64,000 nt of DNA from Rotaria macrura (Eukaryota > Rotifera > Eurotatoria > Philodinida > Philodinidae): assembly GCA_900239685.1 (NCBI GenBank), contig OENT01000019.1, positions 124,001 through 188,000 of the forward strand. The letters run 5' to 3'. The position numbers and the translations under genes are program-made. Positions 12,641 to 22,296 of the stretch are shown piece by piece. How positions within the stretch are numbered: position 1 is the stretch's first letter; every line of letters begins with the position of its first letter. The notes beneath the pieces are model-generated. The model was given only the letters and a program-made list of their open reading frames with translations, searched no databases and was not told where the DNA came from.

Positions 12641-13437
12641 TTTTGAGAGAAACATAAAAACATTTTTTCGAAAATTTTTTGCAGTTTTCCTAAATTTTCT
12701 CTATTTTCACGCGGTTTTTGAAGAAACTGACCTAAGTCGTCCTACGTAACTTTTAATTCTGCACACGCTGAGCGCTTAATTAATTATTAATCAATTAAGT
12801 AATTAATCAGTAATTAGAGATCAAAGACCTAATTTTTTAAAAAAATCGTTTTTGACATAGAGGACCTCTCAAAGATCACTAAAAATCTCGCTCAAAAAAC
12901 AGTCTTTGGAAAAAAACAATAGTGATTCTGAAAGAACAGAGCATGGGCTATCACCTCATGGTGTTATCTTAATTTTCATTTTCTTGACGATAATCGACTT
13001 TTTTTGAGTGGCGGGGCCTTAATCATTTTCCAACTATAATCCATTTTAATTGATTTCTGATGTAATTGCACCAGATCAATTGGAAACAATTTAAATAGGG
13101 GTTTCACCTTAATTGAATTAGAGCTATCATGGTTCACACTCAACCAATTGATAATATGCGGAATCTAAAAATATCATTGAAAAATAGGGGTTTTGTGTTC
13201 GAATCCCGGGAACAGCGCATATTTTCGACACATAGGATTAAATAGGATTACAATGTTGATAATCAATTAAAATTGATTTGAAGGAAATAATAAATTATAA
13301 TGGCATTGCAATGTAGGAATAGATTTAAATGAATTAACAGGTAACAATAGATTGCTATGAATTAACTGATAACATTAGATTAAGAGGCATGATCTGCAAT
13401 GCATGAATTAGAATTGATGGAAAGTCAGTAACAGACA

Positions 13438-13634
13438 CCCATGTAAAAACGAATCTGATTATAATCGATTTTTGGAATAATCGATTGCAATAGATTCGAA
13501 AGTAATCGATTATAATCAATTTTTTCTATCGAAATAATGATTAAACTAGGGTTATAACAGTGTCATTAAAATAGATTTCTAATCCCCAAAAACTCGATTA
13601 TAATCAGATTTTTTCAGATTCTTTTTTACATGGG
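13438..13634. mobile_element. Short palindromic-array element, AATCGATT type
   Basis: A compact element of about 197 bp. The left tip CCCATGTAAAAACGAATCTG (13438) and the inverse of the right end CCCATGTAAAAAAGAATCTG agree almost fully over 20 bp and continue to GATTATAATCGA. The interior is again the AATCGATT word. No convincing target duplication is seen. Confidence 0.6.
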
Positions 13635-13769
13635 GGATATCGACGTAGAAGATGTTTTTCGATTGATCAGAAAAGGCCCTTTCCATATTCATCGAACATG
13701 AAACTCTATACGTGTGATCAACTGTGATTGGAACAAATGGTTTAAGAAAATTACAAACACCGTTGAATT

Positions 13770-14300
13770 CAAGGGGGAAACATCTTTTTCGTCGTTTTTG
13801 TAGTAATGAACTTTTGGCGTAGATTCTGATTTTGTCCAAATTTTGTTGTACTCCTAACTACTCCTTTGTGTTGTTCGTCGATTCGTGGCAGATAGAAAAT
13901 TTTCACATCTGTTACTGAACTTTGTGGAATTATTTCCCGGGAGCCTCATTTTCACTGTTTTTTGTACAATTTTGAGAATTTCGCTTGGTTGCAATGGAGT
14001 TTTCTAAATTTTTTTCGTACTCCTAGCTACTCCTTGATGCTCTTCATGAATTCGAGAACAACTCAATATCCTCACAGTCACTTTGGAATTTTGCGAAGCT
14101 TTTTCAGTTCCAAAAGCTCATTTTGGCTGGGATTTCAGTTAATAAAATTTCATATCTAACCAATTAGTTTCTCTGCGTTTTTCTTGTACTCCTAGGGACT
14201 CCTTCAGGCCTTCTATTTGTTGATATTCTCCATTAGATTTTCCAAGCTTGCATTTATCTAGAAAACTATAAAGTCCAAAAACCATGATGTTTCCCCCTTG
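13770..14300. mobile_element. Element with CAAGGGGG tips and tandem interior
   Basis: CAAGGGGGAAACATC at 13770-13784 is matched exactly inverted by GATGTTTCCCCCTTG at 14286-14300. The eight flanking bases are GTTGAATT on the left and GTAGAATC on the right, six of eight alike, which would fit an aged hAT-type duplication. The interior is a degenerate direct repeat of about 170 bp (see separate entry). No coding capacity is recognisable. Confidence 0.6.
13845..14215. repeat. Degenerate ~170-bp tandem repeat
   Basis: The phrase TTGTACTCCTANNNACTCCTT occurs three times with small changes (about 13846, 14010 and 14190), each preceded by a T-rich stretch and followed by similar sequence. Unit spacing is about 165-175 bp. 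The units lie inside the CAAGGGGG element. Confidence 0.55.
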
Positions 14301-14561
14301 GTAGAATCGCAATTATCGGTGTAGTAATTGCTAATTCCCAAGTGACTGTTTGAACCAGAAGAAATGACTCTGCCAGTAGTTGAAGGCTTACAAAAGTTAT
14401 TGCATAATCATTCTCTGTCAATATGACATGCTGTTGAACTTTCGAAGTTCGGATTGTTCAGTAACTCCGCAGAGGATATGTTTAAGTTCATCGTTGAAAT
14501 ATATTCTGAATAGCAGTTACTCGCTCCTCAAGGTTAATTGTCAATTGTAAAAAGGACGTTG

Positions 14562-14828
14562 CCATGTGAAAGCATACGGTACGTATACGTCCGTAAACCT
14601 GTTCCATGATTTACGACCGTAATTTAACGCGAATACGGCCGTATCCGATCGATATCATATACAAAAACGGTAAAAGTCTGGTGAGAATACGGTCGTAAAT
14701 CATGGACCATGGTATACAGTGGAATACGGTATTAATACGGTCGTTTATGGTTTAATTACGGCGTAGAAACGGCCGTTTGCGGTGAAGTTATACGGTAGTT
14801 TACAGTGGACCGTAACCTTCCTCCTAGG
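14562..14828. mobile_element. Palindromic-array element, TACGG/CCGTA type
   Basis: A stretch of about 267 bp with much more G and C than its surroundings, built of repeated TACGG, CCGTA, ACGGCCGT and TACGGTCGT words. The left tip is CCATGTGAAAGCATACGG and the inverse of the right end is CCTAGGAGGAAGGTTACGG, so the tips are related but degenerate. The internal word is the one seen in the element at 30599. Confidence 0.5.
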
Positions 14829-15406
14829 TTACTGTGATTACTGTATGGTTGGAGGAATGCTGAATAAGTTCATAGACTTTAATCGCCTGAAATTCAAATT
14901 TCGATGGTTTCCCGTCCACTAGGTCTACACGACATGACTGAATAAATGTGCTTGATATACATGCTTGATTTACTGGTGTTTGCTGTTGAAGTGGTCAGCG
15001 TACTTGTTCTAGTTGATGTTGTACTCATGGTTGCCATTTTTAAGGATGTTGACATACTGCATAGTCTAACAGAGAACTTGATCTTATTTCTATTCAAGTC
15101 TCAAAGTGAATCTTACTGCACGATTCATGGCTCTCGAAGGGTAGAATTTATTTCATTTTTAATGGAATGAAGTTACTATTGTATTCAAAACAAGCTTACT
15201 GACATAGTACTAGCACATAATAATGCACATCGTCAATGAATATGATTTTACTCAATTTGCTCAATCGTTTCATATTCAATTTATAGAATTCTTAAAGAGT
15301 TTGGTCAAAGAATTGCGAAACTCTCTCAAATTGGTGGAACTTGAAATATTTTAGTCTATGAATCAAGACATGAATACGGAACTTTTAAGGTTCAGTTAAA
15401 AAAAAG
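14829..15406. other. Intergenic, nothing recognised
   Basis: Two overlapping short open frames on opposite strands (14894-15170) have no family signal and no splice partners. Nothing else is seen. Confidence 0.4.
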
Positions 15407-15943
15407 ATGTTTTTAGAATGTGCATTTACTATGAAGGGAACGAATAGACTCAACGAGTCACTTGACAAAAGTAGAGAACTCACATCAAAAGTGAGTAAAG
15501 ATAAATTTATGATGAGCTTCAAATTGTTAGAAGAAAATAGTCATGGAAAGAATAATATAATAAAAGTAAGTGTATTAACAAAGGACAAAATGGAAAACAG
15601 ACACAAACGAATAATTGAAGAAAAGAAATCAGAAAAAATTGCCTATTTATGTCAAACTATCAATGAAAAATCTTGTATCTCTTATTTAGCAGAAGGGCTC
15701 TTCCTGAATGAATCTATACACTACAACTGTTTTCAGATATCATCCAAGCTCATTCTTTTAAATGAACGCGATGGATTTTATCTACCATCGGGGTCTTGCC
15801 AATTCGGATTCAGTTCATGCATTGTGCTTTTGGTCGATTGCAAATCATTTGTGACCAAACGTGATTTTGTTGAGTCGGCTAGGAGTAAAGAAGTAAAGCT
15901 ACTGCAAACAGATGAAAGTAAGACATTGCATCATCATGGATGA
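15407..15943 (+). CDS. Orphan single-exon ORF, 178 codons
   Basis: An ATG-initiated frame of 178 codons, unusually long for AT-rich non-coding DNA. The predicted protein is K/E/S-rich in its first half and has a more hydrophobic, cysteine-containing second half (around residues 95-150). I recognise no domain, signal peptide or membrane segment. No introns are needed. It sits between mobile elements, so it could be a real lineage-specific gene, a decayed element ORF, or chance. Confidence 0.3.
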   Translation: MFLECAFTMKGTNRLNESLDKSRELTSKVSKDKFMMSFKLLEENSHGKNNIIKVSVLTKDKMENRHKRIIEEKKSEKIAYLCQTINEKSCISYLAEGLFLNESIHYNCFQISSKLILLNERDGFYLPSGSCQFGFSSCIVLLVDCKSFVTKRDFVESARSKEVKLLQTDESKTLHHHG

Positions 15944-17154
15944 ATCATTATCATGAGAAAGTGTCACTCAGATATGCAAGTAAAATAGACCATAATCATG
16001 CCTTGTCAAAATGAGAAATAAGATCAATATGTGTTAATACCAGATATCATATACATATAGTATTATTATATTTAGTAGGACACGAAACTAGGTAAATTTT
16101 TGATTCGTATTCATATTCATTTATCCCCGTTTGTCCTTGCTGATCTCGAGGTGTATTGAAGTAGACTTTTATGTAAGAACCGTATTTTGAAATTCGATAT
16201 CAGCTTCTGTAGGTTGTTTTTTTCATATTGCTTCAGTAAATCCACTAAATAACATAATCAGGCAAAGATTCAGATTTCGACATTCTATCTACTGCTAAGA
16301 AAAGAATCTAGCTATTTTCTGTGGATGTTTTTTTTAAGAGTATCGAGATGTGTTTTTATAATATGATCTGTTTGAGATGAATGATTAATCACTCCCAAAA
16401 AATATTATAACAGCACAATGAAAAAGAAATCTCACCTTCAAAGCCGTGTATATGCAACCCTTAATTCAAAAAGCATAAATGTATATTTTTCAATGAGTAC
16501 TGCCGCTCCCAATTATTATATCTGTCATAAGGAAGTCAGTTACATAGAAATTATTCGTTAATTTTTTACATGATCCTTCGAACTTTTGAGCGAAATAGAA
16601 AAGTAGTAAATGACCTCAAAGCAATGTAAAATGATCATTAGATTTTAGGCTGACTTAATTCTGTCTTGTAGTCCAGAGTGTCAACATTATTGATAAGAAA
16701 TTTCACAAGAAAGGAACCACCTACAAGTTTTCTACTAGTATCTACACGTAGTAGTTTTGCTTTAGTTTTTAACTTTCTACTTTCAAGGAACAAAAGGACA
16801 TATAATGCTATATTTTCAAGCATTGTCATGAAGTGCGGAGATTTACTTATTTAGTCGCTTAGTTATTTTATTCAAAAGTACTATTTAGTTTTATTGTCTT
16901 GGAGCAGAAATGAACCCCAAGCTAGACGCTCCCTATCGTGAGGATCCGCCCTAACTCTTTATCTGACGTGTTGTTTTTTGTATCATGAGAATTATTAACT
17001 TTTTTAAATATCGACTACTTTAAATACACATACTACATTTCTTGCAGATTATTTTCTTTTTGCAGTAACTTATAATGAAAGTAATGTGAGATTACTATTC
17101 ACCTTGCGAAATAATCATCGCTATTTTATGCCCTTCAAATACAATTTCATGAGT
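15944..17154. other. Intergenic, nothing recognised
   Basis: AT-rich, with a short minus-strand frame at 16638-16829 that I cannot support as a gene. Confidence 0.4.
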
Positions 17155-17159
17155 GCTTA

Positions 17160-17551
17160 CCCAGGGGGGAAAGGCGAGACTCCAGTACTCTAGCGTATTC
17201 CCTGTACTCCCAGACTGTACGATAACTATACTTCAGCACGTTGTTCATATTTCAAGCCTATTACTCACCTGTGTTACGGTATATTAGTGGGAGTACAACC
17301 AGCACAAGTCCATCTCACAATAAAGCCAAAGTACTTCATCGTACTCCAGAATTGGAAGTCAATTAAATAAAACGGAGTATTTTAGCTTTACTGTGAGATG
17401 GACTTGTGCTGGCTGTACTCTCACTAATATACCGTAACATAGGTTGGTAGTGGCTTGAAATATGTACAGCTTGTTGAAGCATTGTTATCGTACAGCCTTA
17501 GAGTGCAGGGAGTACGCTGGAGTATTGAAGTCTCGCCTTTTCCTCCTTGGG
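17160..17551. mobile_element. MITE-like inverted-repeat element with 5-bp target duplication
   Basis: About 392 bp made almost entirely of two inverted arms of about 170 bp. The left end is CCCAGGGGGGAAAGGCGAGA; the inverse of the right end is CCCAAGGAGGAAAAGGCGAGA. Further in, AGTACGCTGGAGTA-like blocks, the block ending GTTACGGTATATTAGTG, and CAGCACAAGTCCATCTCACA pair between arms. GCTTA lies immediately outside both ends (17155-17159 and 17552-17556) as a perfect 5-bp duplication. There is no coding capacity. It is likely moved by a transposase in trans. Confidence 0.8.
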
Positions 17552-17556
17552 GCTTA

Positions 17557-19009
17557 CTAAAGAACGTTTTCGCCGTTTGATAATATTAAATTGGAAAGAG
17601 CCAGATGATTAGGGTTGTTTAAGTGAAAAACGATATTCTGATGCAAAATGATATTGATACTTTCTTCTAGAAAATAGATCTAAGTCAAGCAATTGTTGAA
17701 TGTTAGATGGCTCGAAACATGAAATTGATTCCTTCTTTTTTAACAATATAGACTGTTTTTGAGGAGATGTTCTTTGCTTTTAGTTATGGAATAACTGGAA
17801 AAGAAGACAGCACATATAGTAATCGTTCTAAAAAACAGCATGTTGTATACTTTACTTCATAATTCGCTATGTAGGCAAAATTAAAAGTTCAGGTTAAGAT
17901 CTCAAACAGTTTCTTCCCGGAAGAAAGCGCTGACAAGAAATGCACTATTTTTAGAAGTCTGCATAAGTAAAAGCAACTCAGTGATTCAATGATCATTGAA
18001 TTGTATTCTTTCTATCATGACTAGTTTGAAGAAAAATCCTGGTATTCCCTTTTCCGTAATTCCTTTTCTGAAGAACAGGAGCACATTGGATTCTGTTCCT
18101 CTGCAACTCGTGGGGCAACCGAGATATTTTCACTGCTTAGTTCTGCTTGCTAGTAGCGAACCAATATTTTTGTAGGTACATAAAATGAACATTTCACGAC
18201 GTGTGCATATCTAATCATACAAACTCGTGAACAAAGGTGGCTTTTCCGTCGTCAAATAAGAATAAAAAACGAACGCGTCGGCTTGTATTCTAGAATTCAA
18301 ATGTTTGATCGCTAACTTCTTACGTTTATATTTCGAATAAGGACGTTTTACTATTTCGATTGAGAAGTAAACTGCATATTAAGGATAGGAGAAGATGCTA
18401 GTATTAGGAATTGTTATAAATCTTTTTCATCGTCGTCTTTTTATTTTCAAAACGTAATCAAAATTGAAACTCGTTCATATTCCATCACGCTCTTCGTTCT
18501 TGATACATCAGAACTGCTGTATAAATTCATAGAGACAGAAATTTAAAATTTAAAGAAATCTGACCTATGTATTCGCAGATATTGGATAAACCTGAACAGA
18601 AGTTCTTGCAACTTTCAAGGCAAAGGTATTCGTTTTTTGTTTCATCGATTAGTTAATTCTGAAATATATAGCCACGTAATGTTGAGATTTCGTGACAACT
18701 TGTATTAATAAGGGGTACCACACTAACCATCAACCGTGGCATGCCCAAAAGAGATAATTACAGGTTGTTGTATTGTGCTATTCCCATAATTAGAGAAAGA
18801 TTTTCTGCAGAGGACAAATGTATCTGTGAATAACATGGGAGCTTATATTGAAGTGAATGATATAATAATTTACTAGCTTTCACACTTGATTTTTGACTAA
18901 GGCTAATGTTGAATGTTACACTTTGTGTGAAAACAATGACTTAATTTGTATCGGTTATTTTCGGACGAACAAAATCTATCACTTGCAGAAACAAGAGATC
19001 TACATATAC
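17557..19009. other. Intergenic, nothing recognised
   Basis: I see no gene, RNA gene or clear repeat in this stretch. Confidence 0.4.
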
Positions 19010-19090
19010 ATGATGATCATCAAATTCTTCATTTACTCGATCAATCTTTTATTGGTAACATGTCAGATTAATGGATTTTCAGAATTGAAA
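19010..19090 (+). CDS. Possible signal-peptide exon of the PPC-like gene
   Basis: An ATG-initiated exon of 27 codons followed directly by a strong donor (GTAAGT at 19091). The peptide has a lysine near its start and a hydrophobic run (FFIYSINLLLVTC), as expected of a signal peptide. It ends in phase 0, whereas the module exons downstream start in phase 1, so at least one linking exon is missing between 19091 and 19934 if the exons belong together. The link is inferred only from proximity and from the secreted look of the modules. Confidence 0.35.
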
Positions 19091-19934
19091 GTAAGTTTTC
19101 CTTCTAGGCGACCGTTTACTGAACTGCATACGGCACTATTTTTTTATTAAAGAGAACACGAACAAAGCAAAACCTGATCGAAAAGATTCGTAAGTGATTA
19201 CGTACTAACAATTTCTTTTAACGACATTGTTTCTCATAAGTTGAGTGCTCGACCATTATCTATCATCACTTAATCGAATCGTATGAGCAGAAAGCAAGAA
19301 GTCAGTGAAAGTTACGCAATCTAGTAATGCACATGAGTTATTCTGTTAAGCACTTAAATCCAAAAGAAAATCGTTCATGCATTGGGAAATTATCTAACCT
19401 ATACCATCATGTTGATCCTAGAAGTTAGCAGTATTCGTATGAAATACATAAAGTTGATTAAATGACTACAGCCATGTGACTTAATATTCGATTTGAATCA
19501 ACGTAAAACATTAGAAGGTATCTGTCGCTGCAGCTAGCAATCATTGGAAGTATGAAACATAAAGTATCATCAATTGATTACATACGTTCAATTTGGACTC
19601 ATGTCGTATAGGATATTAGTCAATAGCTCTTTTCCAGGAATAATAGCCCCCACTGCCGCATTTTCATTACCGTATGTAAGACATCAAGATTAGCATTTCA
19701 AAATATCAACTATTTCCATCAGTTAGACGTATACAAACAATATGTAAAGAGAACAAAGCAAACACAAGAACAATATTTTGTGCGAAATCCACTTGAAACC
19801 AATTGCACTTTCTCATTTTGCCCTATATTATGAGATTATTTCTGCTAATATTCATAAATCATCAACAGCAATGTTTCGTTTATCAATGAAGTATAGTTTC
19901 ACTCGATTAAAGCGTCTTTATTCTTCTTCAATAG

Positions 19935-20168
19935 CCTACATCTATATGGTTAATACGACTGCTTCATCAGCTTGGACTTTCAACAGTCCAACATATCAGC
20001 GTCCCGATAGTTCAAATGCAGGTCAATTCTATGATACGTTCGAGCTTTCGACGACATATGCAGCAAATAGCACCGGATCGTACTTAGTAACAATATATGG
20101 GCCAGTCGGAGTAGATCTCGTTCGAACAACTATCATGGGAACAACGCAACGACCCTCGACAACCAACG
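19935..20168 (+). CDS. PPC-like module exon, copy 1, internally shortened
   Basis: A 234-nt exon with acceptor TAG at 19932-19934 and donor GTATGA at 20169, phase 1 at both ends. It encodes the start and end of the module found complete at 21847-22296. Bases 19931-20047 and 20048-20160 are identical by eye to 21843-21959 and 22152-22264, while the 192 nt between those blocks is absent. The loss removes exactly 64 codons, among them the D-T-x-G-Y-x-Y-N-G and D-D-S-G-G segments, and keeps the frame. If included in mRNA it would add a module lacking its core strands; it may instead be a dead copy. Confidence 0.6.
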
Positions 20169-20543
20169 GTATGAATGCTAATGCTCTAAAGCGTATGCCA
20201 ATCTAAATCTATAAAGAGAAGGATGAACATCTGGCCAAATACTTACCAATCTCTGTCTGCTAGAATCGGATCAAAGTAATAAATTAATGATCAAGGAAAC
20301 CTGAAAAAGATATTTGTCTTATTAAGTGAGATGCTTGCATATTTACTAAAGATGAACATTTTCCCTCAAAAAAAAGAGACGAAACCGTTATTTAGTGTTT
20401 CAATCAGATTACTGCTTGAATTTGAACTTTATTAGTAGCTTGATAACAAAAGTCGGAATAAAAAGAATTCTATTTCAAAGACTGCTATCTTCCAATGTGA
20501 CGCACATGCCTTTCTGCATTTATAAGAATACTATTTGATATTA

Positions 20544-21766
20544 CCCAGGTCGTTCGTTCCAGAGACCGAATCCGGCCGGAAAAACCACCGGAACATGGAA
20601 GCAGTCTTCCGGCCGGAATTATCCGTACCCAGAACCTGGATATTCCGGAAACTTCCGGAAACCGGAAATTTCAAGGAAATACCTCGGATCAGCCAGGAAC
20701 CTACCGGAACTATGGCATATTCCGCCAGGATGCAACCGTAAAATACAATAATCCGGTAAAGAAGCATCGGAAAAGAGTCGGAATCCACCGTATTCCGACC
20801 AAATTATTTCTGCTTTGGAAATCAGGCCTCCGCTTGAAAAACTATTACATCGCATATTAAATTCTCATTTATATCATTACTTGATATCCAAATCATCAAT
20901 TTACAAAAAAAAAGATCTTTAAAGGTCTTTTTTGGGATTTTTTTTGTAATTCCTTTAATTTAAGGACGATGTCCATGATCTGGATGGTTTACCGTATTTT
21001 GATGGGGTCGCTTGAAAATTTCAGATGTGTTACTTAATGTGTTATTGGTTTCAGTGCATTAATTTGCATTCGAATTTTTTTGATAAAAATTTGAAATGAT
21101 AGGTCCTTAAGAGACTGTAGTAGCGTCACTTACCTTGATTGAAGACTCAGGAAAGTCTCAAAACGCTGGTGTTTAACATGAGTGCTGTTCTGACACATAT
21201 CGTTTTCGGTTTGCCAAAATCTAAAAATCTGATTTTTAGGTCTTCGGACTGAAAATTCCCATTTTTGTGACAAAAGCGAGTTTGGAGAGAAATGTATAAT
21301 GTTTTACTAGAGTTTTATTTGTTCCCAGGGGATCTTCTTGTGTTGTTTTAGGCTTGTTTAAAAAAGAAGTAAAAGCTGGCTTCGAAATTCGGAGACTTCG
21401 CTTAGTAACTCTGAGTATTTAGCACTGTTTGGGAAACGGCCAGATGAGTTTTCGTGAGTTTAGTAGAAACGGTCAGATCTGAGCCGTGTTCTCTCCGAAT
21501 GGGAGAATTGCTTTTTCCGGTACCGGTATCCGGTCAGGAAACGGTCGAATCTGTACCGTATGTGGTCCGGGCTTGGAAACGGTGTTTTCCGACTACGGAT
21601 CCGGTATAGGAAACGGGAATCGTATCCGTGGATACGCTCCGGTGCCCGGAATTGCTGGGAAGTAAGCCAGATCCGGAAGCCGGAACCAATTTCGGAAACC
21701 CGCTTTCGGAATTCGTCGGAATAATACGGGATCCGGTCGGTTCCCAGAGTACGTCTCTGACCTGGG
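20544..21766. mobile_element. Palindromic-array element, CCGGA/ACGGT type, 1.2 kb
   Basis: It starts CCCAGGTCGTTCGTTCCAGA at 20544 and ends CAGAGTACGTCTCTGACCTGGG at 21766, so the tips CCCAGGTC/GACCTGGG are inverted. Flanks TATTA (20539-20543) and TATTG (21767-21771) are near-identical 5-bp candidates for a target duplication. The outer thirds (20550-20800 and 21470-21750) are arrays of TTCCGG, CCGGAA, ACGGTC and ATCCGG words, far richer in G and C than the surroundings. The middle (20830-21450) is AT-rich without a clear ORF. It lies between the two copies of the PPC-like exon. Confidence 0.65.
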
Positions 21767-21846
21767 TATTGGCTAAATTGCTTTATGCAACAATATTTTT
21801 TCATCGAAACTGCTGTCATAAAGAATCTTTTTCCTTTCCTTCATAG

Positions 21847-22296
21847 CCTACATCTATATGGTTAATACGACTGCTTCATCAGCTTGGACTTTCAACAGTC
21901 CAACATATCAGCGTCCCGATAGTTCAAATGCAGGTCAATTCTATGATACGTTCGAGCTTACCGTATCGATGACGAATTTCTACTCAGTCGGTAGCAACAG
22001 TACTGTAGACACATTGGGATACTTGTATAACGGCACTTTCAATTCATCTTCTCCATATTCAAATTTAATTATTTCGAATGATGATAGTGGTGGAAATCAA
22101 CAATACCGCTTCATAGTACATCTCCAGTCGGGTGTTCGATACATTCTGGTTTCGACGACATATGCAGCAAATAGCACCGGATCGTACTTAGTAACAATAT
22201 ATGGGCCAGTCGGAGTAGATCTCGTTCGAACAACTATCATGGGAACAACGCAACGACCCTCGACTACAAGGGGAATCAGCAGTTCGACAGCAAATT
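21847..22296 (+). CDS. PPC-like module exon, copy 2, complete
   Basis: A 450-nt exon with acceptor CATAG before 21847 and donor GTAAGT at 22297, phase 1 at both ends. It encodes one beta-rich module: YDTFEL, SMTNFYSVGSNSTVDTLGYL, YNGTFNSSSPYSN, NDDSGGNQQYRF, GVRYILVSTTY, GSYLVTIYGP, then a T/S/P-rich linker (TTQRPSTT). The pattern D-T-x-x-Y-L-Y, D-D-S-G-G, G-x-x-Y-x-L-V, G-x-Y-x-x-x-x-G-P is that of PPC (pre-peptidase C-terminal) domains of secreted proteins; that assignment is from memory of the pattern. Several N-x-S/T sites suit an extracellular protein. It is probably one exon of a longer gene. Confidence 0.65.

Larger units (their letters stand above)
11165..13634. mobile_element. Palindromic-array element, AATCGATT type, 2.5 kb
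   Basis: The left tip CCATGTGAAAAAATTGG (11165) continues to AAAAATCTGATT. The inverse of the right end (13634) reads CCCATGTAAAAAAGAATC and continues to AAAAAATCTGATT, giving terminal inverted repeats of about 40 bp. Both flanks (about 11165-11520 and 13030-13630) are dense arrays of variants of AATCGATT/AATTGATTTTAATC, a word that is its own complement. The middle holds a separate foldback structure (12288-12640). No transposase is visible. The right part contains a complete smaller copy (13438-13634), so this may be two overlapping insertions rather than one. Confidence 0.55.

Noticed and set aside
13190..13215. GTTCGAATCCCGGG, like the B box of a tRNA or tRNA-derived SINE
   Set aside because: No A box, acceptor stem or anticodon arm can be drawn upstream at the right distance.
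20531..20855. Overlapping open frames on both strands
   Set aside because: They arise from the stop-poor CCGGA array of the 20544-21766 element.
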